A DNA stretch of 64,000 bases from the NCBI RefSeq assembly GCF_031157355.1, contig NZ_JAVIFT010000005.1:1-64000 (forward strand), in the 5' to 3' direction. Of this stretch, positions 26,162 through 37,159 are shown piece by piece. Origin of the DNA: Hyphomicrobium sp. LHD-15 (GTDB taxonomy: Bacteria > Pseudomonadota > Alphaproteobacteria > Rhizobiales > Hyphomicrobiaceae). The notes below the pieces were generated by a model. The model was not told where the DNA came from. It saw nothing but the letters and a program-made list of their open reading frames with translations, and did no database searches. Each line of letters opens with the position of its first letter. Position 1 is the first letter of the stretch. A program made the translations under genes and the position numbers.

Positions 26162-27193
26162 TTACACTGATTCAGGGTGCCGTCTGCCGGTTCCAAGCAC
26201 GAAGGCCAATTGTGCCTCTGCCCGAGCCGAATCATAGGGCTCGTTCCGGCCGCAGACGGCGGCGGCTGCGCGGAATCGCCTCAGGGCATCTCCCGAAAGC
26301 GCCGGGACCTCGGCGGCGATCTGCTCCATCTCGGCCAGCACGCCGTTGCAATGGAGCGCGAGATCCGATCCCGCCGCAAGAACGCCCTTCGTGCGCTCGG
26401 CAAAGCTGCCCGAAAGCGCCTTCATGCTGAGATCGTCGCTCATCAACAGGCCATCGAAACCGATCTCGCCGCGAATGATGTCCTGGGTCACGCGCCGCGA
26501 CGTGCTCGCCGGATTGGCGGCATCGATCGCGGTGAACACCACATGCGCCGTCATCGCCGCCGGCATGTCTGATAAGGCTTTGAACGGCGCGAAATCGGTG
26601 TCCGTCAGCAGCGCATGCGTCTCCGTCACCACCGGCAGTTCGTGATGGCTGTCCTTGGTCGCGCGGCCATGACCGGGAATATGCTTGATGACCGGCAGCA
26701 CGCCGCCCGCCATGAACCCTTCGGCGACGGCGCGCGCCAGAGCCGCCACCTGCACCGGCTCGCGGCCGTAGGCACGATCGCCGATGACGTCATGAGCCCC
26801 CGCCACCGGAACGTCGAGCACCGGCGCGCAATCCGTGTTGATGCCGAGGCTCTTGAGATCGTCGGAAAGCAGCCTGGCCGCGAGAAAGGCCGCTTCCCGC
26901 GCACCGGCCGGATCACCGGCATAGAGCTGCGCGTATTGATCGGCTGCAGGCAACGCGCGGCCGAGAGGCGGGCGAAGCCGCTGCACGCGTCCGCCCTCCT
27001 GATCGATCAGCACCAGGAACTCGTCGCTGCCGACAGCACTCCGCACGTCCCCGACGAGGCGGCGGATCTGGTCATGACTGATGCAATTGCGCGCGAAAAG
27101 AATGAGCCCGGCCGGACGCGCAGATCTGAGAAAGCGGGCCTCGTCAGGCGCAAGCGTCTCGCCCAGAACGCCGATGATGAACGCGTTTGTCAT
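26162..27193 (-). CDS. nagZ: Beta-N-acetylhexosaminidase NagZ
   Basis: 343 residues of glycoside hydrolase family 3. Visible motifs are LIDQEGGRVQRLRPP near residue 63, the substrate loop KHIPGHGRATKDSHHELP near 170 with the catalytic His, and LLMSDDLSMKAL with the nucleophile Asp. NagZ removes N-acetylglucosamine from recycled muropeptides in the cytosol. Its gene lies 21 bases after the SPOR gene, so both could be co-transcribed. Confidence 0.95.
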   Translation of the reverse strand: MTNAFIIGVLGETLAPDEARFLRSARPAGLILFARNCISHDQIRRLVGDVRSAVGSDEFLVLIDQEGGRVQRLRPPLGRALPAADQYAQLYAGDPAGAREAAFLAARLLSDDLKSLGINTDCAPVLDVPVAGAHDVIGDRAYGREPVQVAALARAVAEGFMAGGVLPVIKHIPGHGRATKDSHHELPVVTETHALLTDTDFAPFKALSDMPAAMTAHVVFTAIDAANPASTSRRVTQDIIRGEIGFDGLLMSDDLSMKALSGSFAERTKGVLAAGSDLALHCNGVLAEMEQIAAEVPALSGDALRRFRAAAAVCGRNEPYDSARAEAQLAFVLGTGRRHPESV

Positions 27194-27214
27194 TGTGCCG
27201 TGCTTAAGCTCGCG

Positions 27215-29038
27215 TCAGTAAGCCGTGACCCAGCACCCGCTGTAGCCCTCGGCCTTGAGCTGCGTGCAAACCGAGCTTGCGGCATCGCGCGAGCCGGGCG
27301 GCCCAACGAGCAGGCGATGATACGTCCCCTTCTCGCCGAGGTTCGCTTCCTGAACATCCGGCGTCTTGTTCTGCAGGATGGTTCCGTACTTCTGCTGCAT
27401 GTCGGCAAACTGCTTCAGCGCATCGATGCGGCTGCTGCCGGAGGCCGGTACCGAAGCGAGCACTGCCACGTAGCCTGCGCCCGTCGGACGCGGTCCCGTC
27501 ACCACCGGATCGGCGGCGGCCACGCGCTCTTTTTTCGGCGGCGTCACAGTCGCTTTCGTCTGCACGGCGGCCGGCGTCGAAGAGTCCGCACTCGCGATCA
27601 GATTGGTGGGCTTCTTCGGCTGTTGCTTCTCAGGCGGCGCGACGACGATCGGCCGCTCGGCGTTGGAGGCAGCCGCCATTTGGACAGGCGGCGCCGAAGC
27701 TTGTTGCTGCTGCTGGACGCTCGGCCCGGCCGGCCGGTTGGGCGAAGGCCCGCCACCACCCAGTCCGTCGATCACCGTCAAACCGGGAACCGCAACAACG
27801 GCGCGTGTCTGCTCTTCGGGTGCCGCGGCAGCCGGCGGCTGGATCGAGCCGTCACGTCCGACGACGACGACCGGCACCTTGCGCACACCATTGCCCGTGT
27901 CGGCATCGGCGGAGGTTTCTCCCTCGCCGAGGCGGCCCATGATCTTGCTGTCGGCATGGGCGAACTGTTTGCCGCCGGGCTCCGATGGCTTCACCTTCGA
28001 GGGGCCAGCCGCACCTTTTACCAGCGGCGTCGGACCGCTGCTGCCCGACCCCATGATGCTGCTGTAGGCGAACGTCAGCGCGCCGCCGACGATCACCGTC
28101 GACGCAACGAGCACCGCAACCTTCTTCCAGCTGGAGCGCGGCGGCTCCTCTTCGTATTGATCGTCTTCGGCATAGCTCTGATCGAACGAGGCGTGCTGTT
28201 GCTGCCCGTTCGCGTAGCCCTGATGCGCGAGCGCGGGATCCATCTGCGGATCGCCGTACATGTCGCCGCCCCACTGGGCCTGCGCGCCCATCGCGCCATT
28301 GCCGTGGCTGCCATTGGCCAAACCGGGATTCGCATAGCCGTGGCCGTCGTAATCGCGCGGATCGAGCGTCAAGCCTTGCGCGCCGCCTAGCCCCTGCCCG
28401 TTCCACTGATCGGCGAGCGGGCTTTGCGGCGCATAGCCGTTGCCTGACGCAGGAGATGCGTAGCCGCCCGCATACTGCGAATTCTGCGGCTGCAGCGAGG
28501 GCTGCGCGCCATAAGAACCGAACGACGGCGCTTGCGGAGCGGGCGCAGCGGATTTGGCGCCGTAAGCCGCAGGAGCCGGAGCGGCAGGTTGAGCACCGTA
28601 CCCATAGGCGCCGTTCGCGCCGTACGGATCGCCGGCGTTACCAAACTGCTCGAAAGCCGGCTGCGGTTGCGGCGGCGTTTGCCGCTGGCCAAACGAAGGC
28701 TGGCCGCCCGCTGGCTGCGGCGCGGTGTACCCGGCAAGCCCATAAGGATCGGCGACAGGCTGCTGCACGGGCTGCTGATAGCCGTAGCCGTCGGGCCGCA
28801 GCGCTGCATAGGGATCGTGGTGAGCGGTGGGCTCGGCGCCGTAGCCCTGGTCGGCATAACCGGAACCGGCTGGACGACCACCGGTGCGCGGCGCACCTGG
28901 CTGAGGCCAGCCCTCGGGCTCGGATTGGGGCGGATAGGCGTAACCCTGCTGCTGCCCGGCACCCGCCGGACGACCCTGCGAATGCGGCACCTGGTTTGGC
29001 GGCACCTGATGCGGCAGAGGATTGCTATACCGTGTCAT
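27215..29038 (-). CDS. SPOR-domain protein with Gln/Gly/Pro-rich cytosolic region
   Basis: 607 residues from ATG 29038, which has GAGGGG upstream. The first 300 residues are extremely rich in Gln, Gly, Tyr, Ala and Pro and probably disordered; a membrane helix (VAVLVASTVIVGGALTFAY) comes near residue 304; a Pro/Ala/Ser periplasmic linker leads to the C-terminal SPOR domain (GAGYVAVLASVPASGSSRID to GYSGCWVTAY). SPOR domains bind denuded glycan strands at the septum, so a division role is expected. Located between argS and nagZ as in other Rhizobiales. Confidence 0.9.
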   Translation of the reverse strand: MTRYSNPLPHQVPPNQVPHSQGRPAGAGQQQGYAYPPQSEPEGWPQPGAPRTGGRPAGSGYADQGYGAEPTAHHDPYAALRPDGYGYQQPVQQPVADPYGLAGYTAPQPAGGQPSFGQRQTPPQPQPAFEQFGNAGDPYGANGAYGYGAQPAAPAPAAYGAKSAAPAPQAPSFGSYGAQPSLQPQNSQYAGGYASPASGNGYAPQSPLADQWNGQGLGGAQGLTLDPRDYDGHGYANPGLANGSHGNGAMGAQAQWGGDMYGDPQMDPALAHQGYANGQQQHASFDQSYAEDDQYEEEPPRSSWKKVAVLVASTVIVGGALTFAYSSIMGSGSSGPTPLVKGAAGPSKVKPSEPGGKQFAHADSKIMGRLGEGETSADADTGNGVRKVPVVVVGRDGSIQPPAAAAPEEQTRAVVAVPGLTVIDGLGGGGPSPNRPAGPSVQQQQQASAPPVQMAAASNAERPIVVAPPEKQQPKKPTNLIASADSSTPAAVQTKATVTPPKKERVAAADPVVTGPRPTGAGYVAVLASVPASGSSRIDALKQFADMQQKYGTILQNKTPDVQEANLGEKGTYHRLLVGPPGSRDAASSVCTQLKAEGYSGCWVTAY

Positions 29039-29280
29039 CTGTCGGGACCCCTCGTCGCACATCCCAAGCGGCGCCCCGCGCTCGTCTTGGGTTAACGTCC
29101 TTTCGGCGGAACTGTAGCGCCGGCGGAATTTTCCCGCCAACGCAATTCCGATCTCTACCCCGCAGCAAACCGGCCCTCGTGAACCTTGCTTGGCACCCCG
29201 AACCGATCATCGGTTCGAGGCAAACCAGTTAGCCCACACCTCTAAGCCCCTTTGCCGGATAGAGCGTCCGAATCAGGACT

Positions 29281-31095
29281 CTAGCGCATCGCCTCCGGCG
29301 CTCCGACACCGAGCACCGTCAGACCTGAGGATAACACGTGCTGCAGTGCTGCAATGAGCGCGCACCGAGCCGCTGTTAACGCGCGATTGTCGGCCTGGAT
29401 AACTCGCAATTGTGGCAAATCATTGCCTCGCGTCCAATGGCCGTGAAAAGCGGAAGCCAAATCATAGAGATAGAAGGCGACCCGGTGCGGCTCGTGGGCC
29501 CGCGCCGCGCCTTCGATCAGGCTCGGATAGAACGAGGCCTTCTTAACCAAATCGAGTTCACCCGCGTCCGTCAGCAGGGAAAGGTCAGCAACCACCTTGC
29601 CGCCCTCGGCAAACGCGAGTCCGGGAAATGTCTCGCGGGCGTTGCGCAGCACCGAGGCCGCGCGCGCATGTGCGTACTGCACGTAGAACACCGGGTTGTC
29701 CTTCGACTGCTCCGTCACCTTGGCGAAGTCGAAATCGAGCTGCTCGAGCTCTTTCCGGTAGAGCATCATGAAGCGCACCGGATCGCGCCCCACCTCATCC
29801 ACAACGTCGCGCAGCGTCACGAACGTGCCCGCCCGCTTGCTCATCTTGAAAGGTTCGCCGTTTTTGAACAGCTTGACGAGGTTGACGACCTTGATGTCGA
29901 GATCGGCGCTGCCGCCCGTTGTGTGCCAGTGCTTGAGCTTGCCCTTGGCGTCGCGCTCCACCGCGCCGCCAGTGAAAGCCGCCACCGTCGCCAGCATGCG
30001 CGGGATGTAGCCGATGTGATCGGCACCGAACACGTTGATGAGATGGCGATAGCCGCGGCCGAGCTTGTCGTAGTGATAGGCGACGTCGCCGGCAAAATAG
30101 GTGTAGCTGCCGTCCGACTTCATCAACGCGCGATCGGCTTCGTCGCCGAACTCGGACGATTTGAAGAGCGTCTGCTCGCGATCTTCCCATTCCTCGTCGT
30201 CGTGGCCCTTAGGCTTCTCGAGCCGGCCCTCGTAGATGAGGCCGCGCGCGCGCAAGTCCGCGACCGCAGCTTGAACCTTGTCGGTTCCGCCCTTGGTAAG
30301 GGAAGCCTCCGAAAAGAACACGTCGTGCTTGATGTTGAGTGCGGCGAGATCGTCCTTGATCATCGGCATGATCTGATCGATCGCGAACGTGCGCACGTCA
30401 GCGAGCCATGCACTCTCGGGCTGGCCGACGAGTGAGTTGCCCTTTGCTTTCGCGAGCGCTTCGCCGACCGGCTTCAGATATTCGCCCGGGTAAAGGCCTG
30501 CCGGAATCTCGCCGATGTCCTCGCCCAGCGCCTCGCGGTAGCGCAAGAAAACCGAGCGCGCGAGCACGTCCACCTGCCCGCCCGCATCGTTGATGTAGTA
30601 CTCGCGCGTGACGTCGTAGCCGGCAAACTGCAGCAGGTTCGCAACCGCATCTCCGAACACCGCGCCACGGCAATGGCCGACATGCATCGGTCCGGTCGGA
30701 TTGGCCGACACGTACTCGACGTTGGTACGCTCTCCGGCGCCGATGCTGGACGCGCCGTAGCGCGCGCCCGCGCCGAGGATCGTACCGATCACTGCATGCC
30801 AGAACGCAGGCTTCATCCTGAGATTGAGAAACCCGGGACCGGCGACCTCGACCGAAAGAATATCGGGATCGGCCTTGAGCGCGGCCGCGAGCGCGTCCGC
30901 GATGTCGCGGGGCTTGAGCTTGGCCGCCTTCGCCAGCACCATCGCCGCGTTGCAGGCGAGATCGCCGTGCGATGGATCGCGCGGGTGCTCGACGGCGACG
31001 TTGCCGAAATCGAGCCCCTCGGGAAGCACGTCTTGCTTCTGCAGCCCGGCCAGTGCGTCGAGAACCTTGGACTCGACTTCTGCGAACACGTTCAT
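29281..31095 (-). CDS. argS: Arginyl-tRNA synthetase
   Basis: 604 residues from ATG 31095. It has the class I HIGH-type motif in [17 protein letters not shown], the [15 protein letters not shown] loop and the C-terminal DALR anticodon-binding region ([16 protein letters not shown] onward, ending [19 protein letters not shown]). It charges tRNA-Arg. Upstream in-frame residues do not fit the family N-terminus. Confidence 0.97.
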   Translation of the reverse strand: MNVFAEVESKVLDALAGLQKQDVLPEGLDFGNVAVEHPRDPSHGDLACNAAMVLAKAAKLKPRDIADALAAALKADPDILSVEVAGPGFLNLRMKPAFWHAVIGTILGAGARYGASSIGAGERTNVEYVSANPTGPMHVGHCRGAVFGDAVANLLQFAGYDVTREYYINDAGGQVDVLARSVFLRYREALGEDIGEIPAGLYPGEYLKPVGEALAKAKGNSLVGQPESAWLADVRTFAIDQIMPMIKDDLAALNIKHDVFFSEASLTKGGTDKVQAAVADLRARGLIYEGRLEKPKGHDDEEWEDREQTLFKSSEFGDEADRALMKSDGSYTYFAGDVAYHYDKLGRGYRHLINVFGADHIGYIPRMLATVAAFTGGAVERDAKGKLKHWHTTGGSADLDIKVVNLVKLFKNGEPFKMSKRAGTFVTLRDVVDEVGRDPVRFMMLYRKELEQLDFDFAKVTEQSKDNPVFYVQYAHARAASVLRNARETFPGLAFAEGGKVVADLSLLTDAGELDLVKKASFYPSLIEGAARAHEPHRVAFYLYDLASAFHGHWTRGNDLPQLRVIQADNRALTAARCALIAALQHVLSSGLTVLGVGAPEAMR

Positions 31096-31189
31096 GAACC
31101 TGCGTCCTCGGAAACGGCGATCTTGCCCCGCTACCACCTCAAGGGTGTGCGCCTCTGCTTCGCCTCATGCGCGGAAATTACTGGCCCGG

Positions 31190-32425
31190 CTATCGTAATT
31201 CCGGCGTCGCGTCAAACAGACGGCGGTGCTGGTCGATGGCGTAGCGGTCGGTCATACCGGCCACGAAATCGGCAATCACCCGCGCCCGAGCCCGTTCGGA
31301 CAGCCCCTCCTGGGCCGCCCGCCAGGCCTCCGGAAGCGCGCTCGGATCGGATAAATAGCGCCCGAACAGCGCCGCCACGATCGCCTGCGCCTCGTCCATG
31401 ACATGCATGACCCGCTGGCTGCGATAGACCCGTTGCATGAGAAACGCCTTGAGATCGCGGATGTCGGCGGTCATCCGGGCCGAGAACGACACCGTCGCCT
31501 GTCCGGCGCCGCGCACGTCGTCCGGCGAGAGCGGAGCGAGCACCTCGAGCCTCGCCCGGCTTTCCTGCACCACGTCCTGAATGAGCCGCGTGATCATCCG
31601 CCGCGTCACCTCGTAAGTGAGCCGCCCGCGCTCGCCCGGACGCGCCACCGAAGGCAAGCCCGCGACGATCTCGCCGGCGAGCGGCGCCCCGGAAAGGTCG
31701 TCGAGCGTAAGCAGCCCCGCGCGCAAGCCATCGTCGATGTCGTGGCTGACATAGGCAATGTCGTCGGCGAGCGCCGCCGCCTGGGCTTCGCCCGACGCCC
31801 AGCGCGCAGGATCGAGGCTCTGCCAGGGTTCAAGCTTTGCGATCACCTTGCGAACAGGCTCATGCTCTTCGCCCACGATCGGACCGTTGTGTTTGGCGAG
31901 CCCTTCGAGCGCCTCCCACGTCAGATTGAGTCCGTCGAATGCGAGATATTTCCGCTCCAACGCCATCACAACCCGCAGGCTCTGCGCATTGTGATCGAAC
32001 CCGCCGAAGTCGGCCATCAGCCGGTCGAGCGCTCGTTCACCCGCATGCCCGAACGGGGGATGCCCGAGGTCGTGCGCCAGCGCCAGGGCTTCCGCGAGAT
32101 CCTCGTCGAGCCGCAGCTGACGCGACATCGTGCGCGCGATCTGCGCCACCTCCAGGCTGTGCGTCAGCCGGGTCCTGTAGTGATCGCCCTCGTGGTAGAC
32201 GAACACCTGCGTCTTGTGGATCAGCCGACGGAAGGCCGTCGAATGCAGGATGCGGTCGCGGTCGCGCTGGAAGGGGCTTCGGGTCGGACAGTCGGCCTCC
32301 GCGAATCGCCGCCCGCGCGACGGCACGGCGCTCGCCGCATACGGCGCCGGCGCTCGCGCCCCGGGGGCCAGTTCGGCCCCGTAAGCGGTTTCGCGCCCCA
32401 AAGCGGCTGTTTTCGACGTCCCCAT
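31190..32425 (-). CDS. dgt: Deoxyguanosinetriphosphate triphosphohydrolase-like protein
   Basis: 411 residues. [19 protein letters not shown] opens the HD domain; the metal ligands are in [16 protein letters not shown] and [17 protein letters not shown] (H and HD), with [16 protein letters not shown] further on. Such enzymes hydrolyse dNTPs to deoxynucleosides and triphosphate. It is divergent from the erpA-like gene and followed by argS. Confidence 0.93.
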   Translation of the reverse strand: MGTSKTAALGRETAYGAELAPGARAPAPYAASAVPSRGRRFAEADCPTRSPFQRDRDRILHSTAFRRLIHKTQVFVYHEGDHYRTRLTHSLEVAQIARTMSRQLRLDEDLAEALALAHDLGHPPFGHAGERALDRLMADFGGFDHNAQSLRVVMALERKYLAFDGLNLTWEALEGLAKHNGPIVGEEHEPVRKVIAKLEPWQSLDPARWASGEAQAAALADDIAYVSHDIDDGLRAGLLTLDDLSGAPLAGEIVAGLPSVARPGERGRLTYEVTRRMITRLIQDVVQESRARLEVLAPLSPDDVRGAGQATVSFSARMTADIRDLKAFLMQRVYRSQRVMHVMDEAQAIVAALFGRYLSDPSALPEAWRAAQEGLSERARARVIADFVAGMTDRYAIDQHRRLFDATPELR

Positions 32426-32578
32426 GGCGATCCAGAACCCCTGCGGCTCCGTTTACAGCAGTAACAGGCCGAGGCAAGCCATTTGACTTACATCAGCCGG
32501 CTACTATCTTTCTCCAAGCTTTATACGCCGGAGACCGGCTCGAAGGCCCCTTATTCCGCCTCCAACGACGGCGAGAGC

Positions 32579-32926
32579 ATGACAGAGAACCTAGCACTAG
32601 AGACCCGCGTGACGCTGACCGACCGCGCCGCGCACCGCATCGAGGAAATCGTGGCCGACGAGCCCGCAGGCACCATGCTGCGCATTTCCGTCGAGGGCGG
32701 CGGCTGCTCCGGCTTCCAGTACAAGTTCGATCTCGTCGATTCCGTCGCCAGCGATGACGTGATCATCGAGAAGAGCGCCGCCAAGGTGCTGATCGATCCG
32801 GTCTCGATCGAATACCTGTCCGGCTCCGAGATCGACTTCGTCGACGATCTAATGGGCGCCTCGTTCAAAATCCAGAATCCGAACGCGACCGCCTCCTGCG
32901 GCTGCGGCACCAGCTTCGCACTCTGA
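32579..32926 (+). CDS. erpA: Iron-sulfur cluster insertion protein, HesB/IscA family (ErpA-like)
   Basis: 115 residues from ATG 32579. The three conserved cysteines are in VEGGGCSGFQYKFDL and the C-terminal SCGCGTSFAL. A-type carriers deliver Fe-S clusters to client enzymes such as isoprenoid synthesis enzymes. The alternative start at 32483 would add residues with no family resemblance. Confidence 0.93.
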   Translation: MTENLALETRVTLTDRAAHRIEEIVADEPAGTMLRISVEGGGCSGFQYKFDLVDSVASDDVIIEKSAAKVLIDPVSIEYLSGSEIDFVDDLMGASFKIQNPNATASCGCGTSFAL

Positions 32927-32966
32927 GTTTCGCCCGCCTGCTGCCCTCTGCCTCCTGCTTGAGCCC

Positions 32967-33746
32967 ATGAAAATCACCACCTGGAACATCAACGGCATCA
33001 AGGCCCGTATCGAAGGCGCGCTCGCCTACGTTCGCGAAGCCAAGCCCGACGTGTTGTGTCTGCAGGAGATCAAGTCCGTCGACGAGGGCTTCCCGGTCGA
33101 AGCTTTCACCGATCTCGGCTATCAGGTTGCGACCCACGGGCAGAAGGGCTTCAACGGCGTCGCACTCTTGTCGCTGTTTCCGCTCGAAGACATTTCGCGC
33201 GGCCTGCCGGGCGACGACGCGGACATCCAATCACGCTTCATCGAGGCGACGGTAACCGAAGGCGATCTCTCGGTGCGCGTCGCGTCGATCTATCTGCCGA
33301 ACGGCAATCCGCTTGGCACCGAGAAGTTTCCCTACAAGCTCGCCTGGATGGCGCGCCTCGAAGCCCATGCCCGTGCACTGCTCGAAAGCGAGATGCCGGT
33401 CGTGCTGGCCGGCGATTTCAACGTCATCCCCGAACCCGCCGACGCCAAGCGTCCTGCCGCCTGGGTCAACGACGCGTTGTTCCAGCCCGAAACCCGCTCC
33501 GCGTTTCGCAAGATCGAGAACCTCGGCTACCAGGATGCCGTGCGCGCCTGCCATCCGGAACCGGGCGTCTATACGTTCTGGGACTATCAAGCCGGCGCCT
33601 GGCAGAAGGACGATGGCATCCGCATCGACTTCCAGCTCTTGTCACCACAGGCGACCGATCGGTTGTCGGCCGCCGGCGTAGACCGTTTCACGCGCGGATG
33701 GGAGAAGCCCTCCGATCACGCGCCGGTGTGGGCAACCTTCGCCTGA
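32967..33746 (+). CDS. xth: Exodeoxyribonuclease III
   Basis: 259 residues of the AP endonuclease family. Motifs are MKITTWNINGIKARI, VLCLQEIKSVD, the AGDFNVIPEP strand, RIDFQLLSP and WEKPSDHAPVWATF with catalytic Asp and His. It removes abasic sites and 3' blocks in DNA repair. It starts 40 bases after erpA. Confidence 0.95.
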   Translation: MKITTWNINGIKARIEGALAYVREAKPDVLCLQEIKSVDEGFPVEAFTDLGYQVATHGQKGFNGVALLSLFPLEDISRGLPGDDADIQSRFIEATVTEGDLSVRVASIYLPNGNPLGTEKFPYKLAWMARLEAHARALLESEMPVVLAGDFNVIPEPADAKRPAAWVNDALFQPETRSAFRKIENLGYQDAVRACHPEPGVYTFWDYQAGAWQKDDGIRIDFQLLSPQATDRLSAAGVDRFTRGWEKPSDHAPVWATFA

Positions 33747-33807
33747 GATTCGAGATCCCGTCGGCATGGACGCGCTTCGAACTTTATAGGTCCGAAGCGC
33801 GAATGCT

Positions 33808-34827
33808 TTAGCGCGTATAGCCGAGTGGCTGTTCCTTCGGCGCGGCCGCCGGAGCGTTGACGTCACGCATCTTGGGAAGGTCTCCCGAAGCGGTGCCATA
33901 GTTGAAGCTCCGCACCGCCGGAACCTGCGGAGAGGCGAGTTCGGCCTTCGGCGCGATCACATCGACGACCTCGCCGTTCTTGCAGGTGCGCACCGGGCCG
34001 ACCGTGAGCTGCGCAAGCCCGCTGCGATCCCGCTGCTCGGTCGGCTTGCGGCCGTACCTGTTGCCCCACTGGGCAACGATGCCGGTGGCCTGACGCCGAG
34101 TTCCCTCGGCAGCCCCGCAGAAGATGTTCTGGTAGATGTCCTCGATCCACATCGCATCCTGCGGAGGAGCGTTGTCGACCGCAACCGCGATCAGCGCCAG
34201 CGCACGCGCCGGATCCGGCTCCACGTGCTTGCCGCGCCAGAGCAGATCGGCGAAGAAAGCCTGCGCGCCCGCATGTCCGTTCTGGCTCAGAACCGACAGC
34301 CAATGCCGGCCGAGCGCCACGTTGGTCTCGACGCCTTCGCCCTTGAGCTGCAGCTTGGCGAGTTCGAACTGGGCGTCTTCGTCGTTGAAGGTGGTGGAGG
34401 CGTTCTTGAGATAGAACACCGCGCGCTCCGCATCCGGTGCGAGGCCGATCTCCGGCAAGCCGCGCAGCACGTAGCCAGCGAGAGCCGTCAAGGCCTTGCC
34501 GACATACTGCGCCCGAGGATCATCCGGGTCCGCATCGAGATGCTCGTCCGCGATCTTTTCGAACAGCGCGTACGCTTTGGCGTGGTCGGTGTAAGCCCCG
34601 GTGCTGTCCTGGTAGATCTTCGCGAGATAGTAGCTCGCGATGAATTCACCATTCTTCGCCGCGTAATCGAGCGCCGGCATGGCAAGTTCGTAGTAACCGC
34701 CCTGATAGGCACTGACGCCTTGTCGAAGCGCTTCGCGCGACGAGCTGAACGTCGCCGTTTGTGCGAGCGCGATTGCCGGCGCCAGCATCATCATTACAAA
34801 ACCGAGAACGAGCCTAGATGTCCGCAT
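33808..34827 (-). CDS. Exported SEL1-repeat protein
   Basis: 339 residues with a signal peptide ([23 protein letters not shown]). Helical repeats of the SEL1/TPR type fill the middle: [57 protein letters not shown]. Such repeats bind other proteins; the partner is unknown. The C-terminal 90 residues have no repeat. Its ATG overlaps the last 14 bases of ilvD, so it is probably translated by coupling. Confidence 0.82.
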   Translation of the reverse strand: MRTSRLVLGFVMMMLAPAIALAQTATFSSSREALRQGVSAYQGGYYELAMPALDYAAKNGEFIASYYLAKIYQDSTGAYTDHAKAYALFEKIADEHLDADPDDPRAQYVGKALTALAGYVLRGLPEIGLAPDAERAVFYLKNASTTFNDEDAQFELAKLQLKGEGVETNVALGRHWLSVLSQNGHAGAQAFFADLLWRGKHVEPDPARALALIAVAVDNAPPQDAMWIEDIYQNIFCGAAEGTRRQATGIVAQWGNRYGRKPTEQRDRSGLAQLTVGPVRTCKNGEVVDVIAPKAELASPQVPAVRSFNYGTASGDLPKMRDVNAPAAAPKEQPLGYTR

Positions 34828-36538
34828 AGCAAACAATTTCCGCTTTCCCGCCTTCGTGGGTGACGGCCCCGTAACGAGCCGACCCGACCTGGTTCGCAAA
34901 TTTTCTAAGTGCCCCGCTCTGATAGGGATTGGCGGGGGCCGTCCACGCTTTACGCCGACGCTCGAACTCGGCCGGCTCGACCTCGACGTCGAGTTGGCCG
35001 GTTTCCGTGTCGATAACGATGATGTCGCCGTCCTTGATGAGACCGATCGGTCCGCCGAGCACCGCCTCCGGTCCGACATGGCCGATGCAAAGGCCGCGCG
35101 TCGCACCCGAGAAGCGCCCATCGGTGATGAGCGCGACCTTGTCCCCGGAGCCTTGACCGTAAAGCGCTGCCGTCGTCGACAGCATCTCGCGCATACCGGG
35201 GCCGCCCTTGGGACCCTCGTAACGGATCACGAGAACCTCGCCGTCCTTGTAATCGCGTGCTTCGACCGCGCGGAACGCATCCTCTTCGCAATCGAAGCAG
35301 CGCGCCGGACCGCGGAACTGCAGCATCTTGAGACCGGCAACCTTCACGATCGCGCCATCGGGTGCAAGCGTGCCCTTGAGGCCCACGACACCGCCCGTCG
35401 GGCTGATCGGATTGGAGACCGGATAGATGATTTTCTGCTCGGTATTGAACGTCACGGTCGAGAGGTTCTCGGCCATCGTCTTGCCGGTTACCGTCAGGCA
35501 ATCGCCATGCAGGAAGCCGCCCTCGTGGAGCGACTTCAGGATCTGAGGCACGCCGCCGATATCGAACACGTCCTTGGCCACGTACTTGCCGCCGGGCTTG
35601 AGGTCGGCGATGTAAGGCGTGCGCTTGAAGATCTCGGCGACGTCGAACAGATCGAAATCGATGCCGCATTCGTTGGCCATCGCCGGCAGATGCAGTGCGC
35701 CGTTGGTCGATCCGCCGGTCGCGGCGACCACCGTCGCGGCGTTCTCGAACGCCTTGCGCGTGCAGATGTCGCGCGGACGGATGCCGAGCGCGATCAGCTT
35801 CATCACCGCTTTACCGCTCTCGACCGCATATTCGTCGCGGCTCTCGAACGGCGCGGGAGCTCCCGCCGATCCCGGCAGCGCAAGGCCTATCGCCTCGGAA
35901 ACGCACGCCATCGTGTTGGCGGTGAACTGGCCGCCGCATGCGCCCGCGCTCGGGCAGGCGACGCATTCCAATTGATGCAGGTCGTCATCGCTCATGCGGC
36001 CGGCCGAGTGCATGCCGACGCCCTCGAACACGTCCTGGATCGTGACGTCCTGGCCTTTGAATTTGCCGGGCAGAATGGAACCGCCGTACATGAAAACGGA
36101 GGGCACGTTGAGGCGCAGCATGGCCATCATGGTGCCGGGCAGGCTCTTGTCGCAGCCTGCGATGCCGACGATCGCGTCATAGCTGTGGCCGCGCATCGTC
36201 AACTCGATGCTGTCGGCGATCACCTCGCGCGAGACCAGCGACGACTTCATGCCCTGGTGTCCCATGGCGATGCCGTCGGTCACGGAAATGGTGCAGAATT
36301 CACGCGGCGTGCCGCCGCTCTCCTTCACGCCCGCCTTGGCGGACTGGGCCTGGCGCTGCAGCGCGATGTTGCAAGGAGCGGCTTCGTTCCAGCAGGACAC
36401 GACGCCGACGAACGGACGATGGATCTCTTCTTCGGTAAGTCCCATGGCATAGTAGTAGGACCGGTGAGGCGCACGCGACGCACCTTCCGTGACATGCCGG
36501 CTCGGCAACTTCGACTTATCGAACGTCCTCGCGTCCAT
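34814..36538 (-). CDS. ilvD: Dihydroxy-acid dehydratase
   Basis: 574 residues from ATG 36538. Cluster-binding cysteines are seen in [26 protein letters not shown] and [19 protein letters not shown], and the substrate region includes [18 protein letters not shown]. The enzyme makes the 2-oxo acids for valine, isoleucine and pantothenate synthesis. The N-terminus [19 protein letters not shown] is typical of alphaproteobacterial IlvD. A perfect inverted repeat lies 38 bases upstream. Confidence 0.96.
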   Translation of the reverse strand: MDARTFDKSKLPSRHVTEGASRAPHRSYYYAMGLTEEEIHRPFVGVVSCWNEAAPCNIALQRQAQSAKAGVKESGGTPREFCTISVTDGIAMGHQGMKSSLVSREVIADSIELTMRGHSYDAIVGIAGCDKSLPGTMMAMLRLNVPSVFMYGGSILPGKFKGQDVTIQDVFEGVGMHSAGRMSDDDLHQLECVACPSAGACGGQFTANTMACVSEAIGLALPGSAGAPAPFESRDEYAVESGKAVMKLIALGIRPRDICTRKAFENAATVVAATGGSTNGALHLPAMANECGIDFDLFDVAEIFKRTPYIADLKPGGKYVAKDVFDIGGVPQILKSLHEGGFLHGDCLTVTGKTMAENLSTVTFNTEQKIIYPVSNPISPTGGVVGLKGTLAPDGAIVKVAGLKMLQFRGPARCFDCEEDAFRAVEARDYKDGEVLVIRYEGPKGGPGMREMLSTTAALYGQGSGDKVALITDGRFSGATRGLCIGHVGPEAVLGGPIGLIKDGDIIVIDTETGQLDVEVEPAEFERRRKAWTAPANPYQSGALRKFANQVGSARYGAVTHEGGKAEIVCYADI

Positions 36539-36575
36539 CCACTCACTTCCAATCGCGCTTACATCACCAACGGAC

Positions 36576-36598
36576 TGTCGTACTTTGTGCGTACGACA
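36576..36598. promoter_or_regulatory. Perfect 8-bp inverted repeat upstream of ilvD
   Basis: tgtcgtac-tttgtgc-gtacgaca is a 23-base palindrome centred about 49 bases upstream of the ilvD start, a fitting position for a dimeric repressor or activator site. The regulator is unknown. Confidence 0.45.
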
Positions 36599-37159
36599 CC
36601 GCCAGTCACGAGCCGGAAACAATGGTCTGCCAGTAGGCCGCTTCGGAAAAAATGCGCGGAGAACCGTCCGGCAATTGGACGTTCCCGCTGGTTCCGAACC
36701 TGAAGCCCCCGCTGCTTCCGTTCTCTCCAAGAATTCGTCGCTCTTATTTGTGGCCCAAACGAGGCACGTAGGCCCGGATTTCGTGGCCCTCGTGCAACAA
36801 CCCCCGTCTGAGACCTCCTGTTTCGGGACGATCCGAACAACGTTGCAAAGCGACCACAGTTAACGCTGACCACCCTCCACTGGGACCAACATATAGTCGG
36901 CGAAACCGGCCGATGATTGACCCGACTGCGGCCGTTCAGCGGCCATTCATCCGCCTCGTGAGAAGCTCACTGAGCATCCTGGAAATTGATAAAAGATCGC
37001 ATGTTATCATCACATTGAGCGCCAAGCGCCTTGCCACGGCCTACCCCCCTTAATCCGTGAGAACGACAGAGATCGGCCCGAACGCTGCCTAAATTCTAGG
37101 ACTATATGGTGAACGCCGCAGGCACCCGCCGGATCGGGAAGCCCGCGCGAGGACATCGG
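36599..37159. other. Intergenic region upstream of ilvD and the DUF2939 gene
   Basis: About 560 bases without a credible gene. It is less GC-rich near 36965-37016. It should contain both divergent promoters. Confidence 0.45.
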
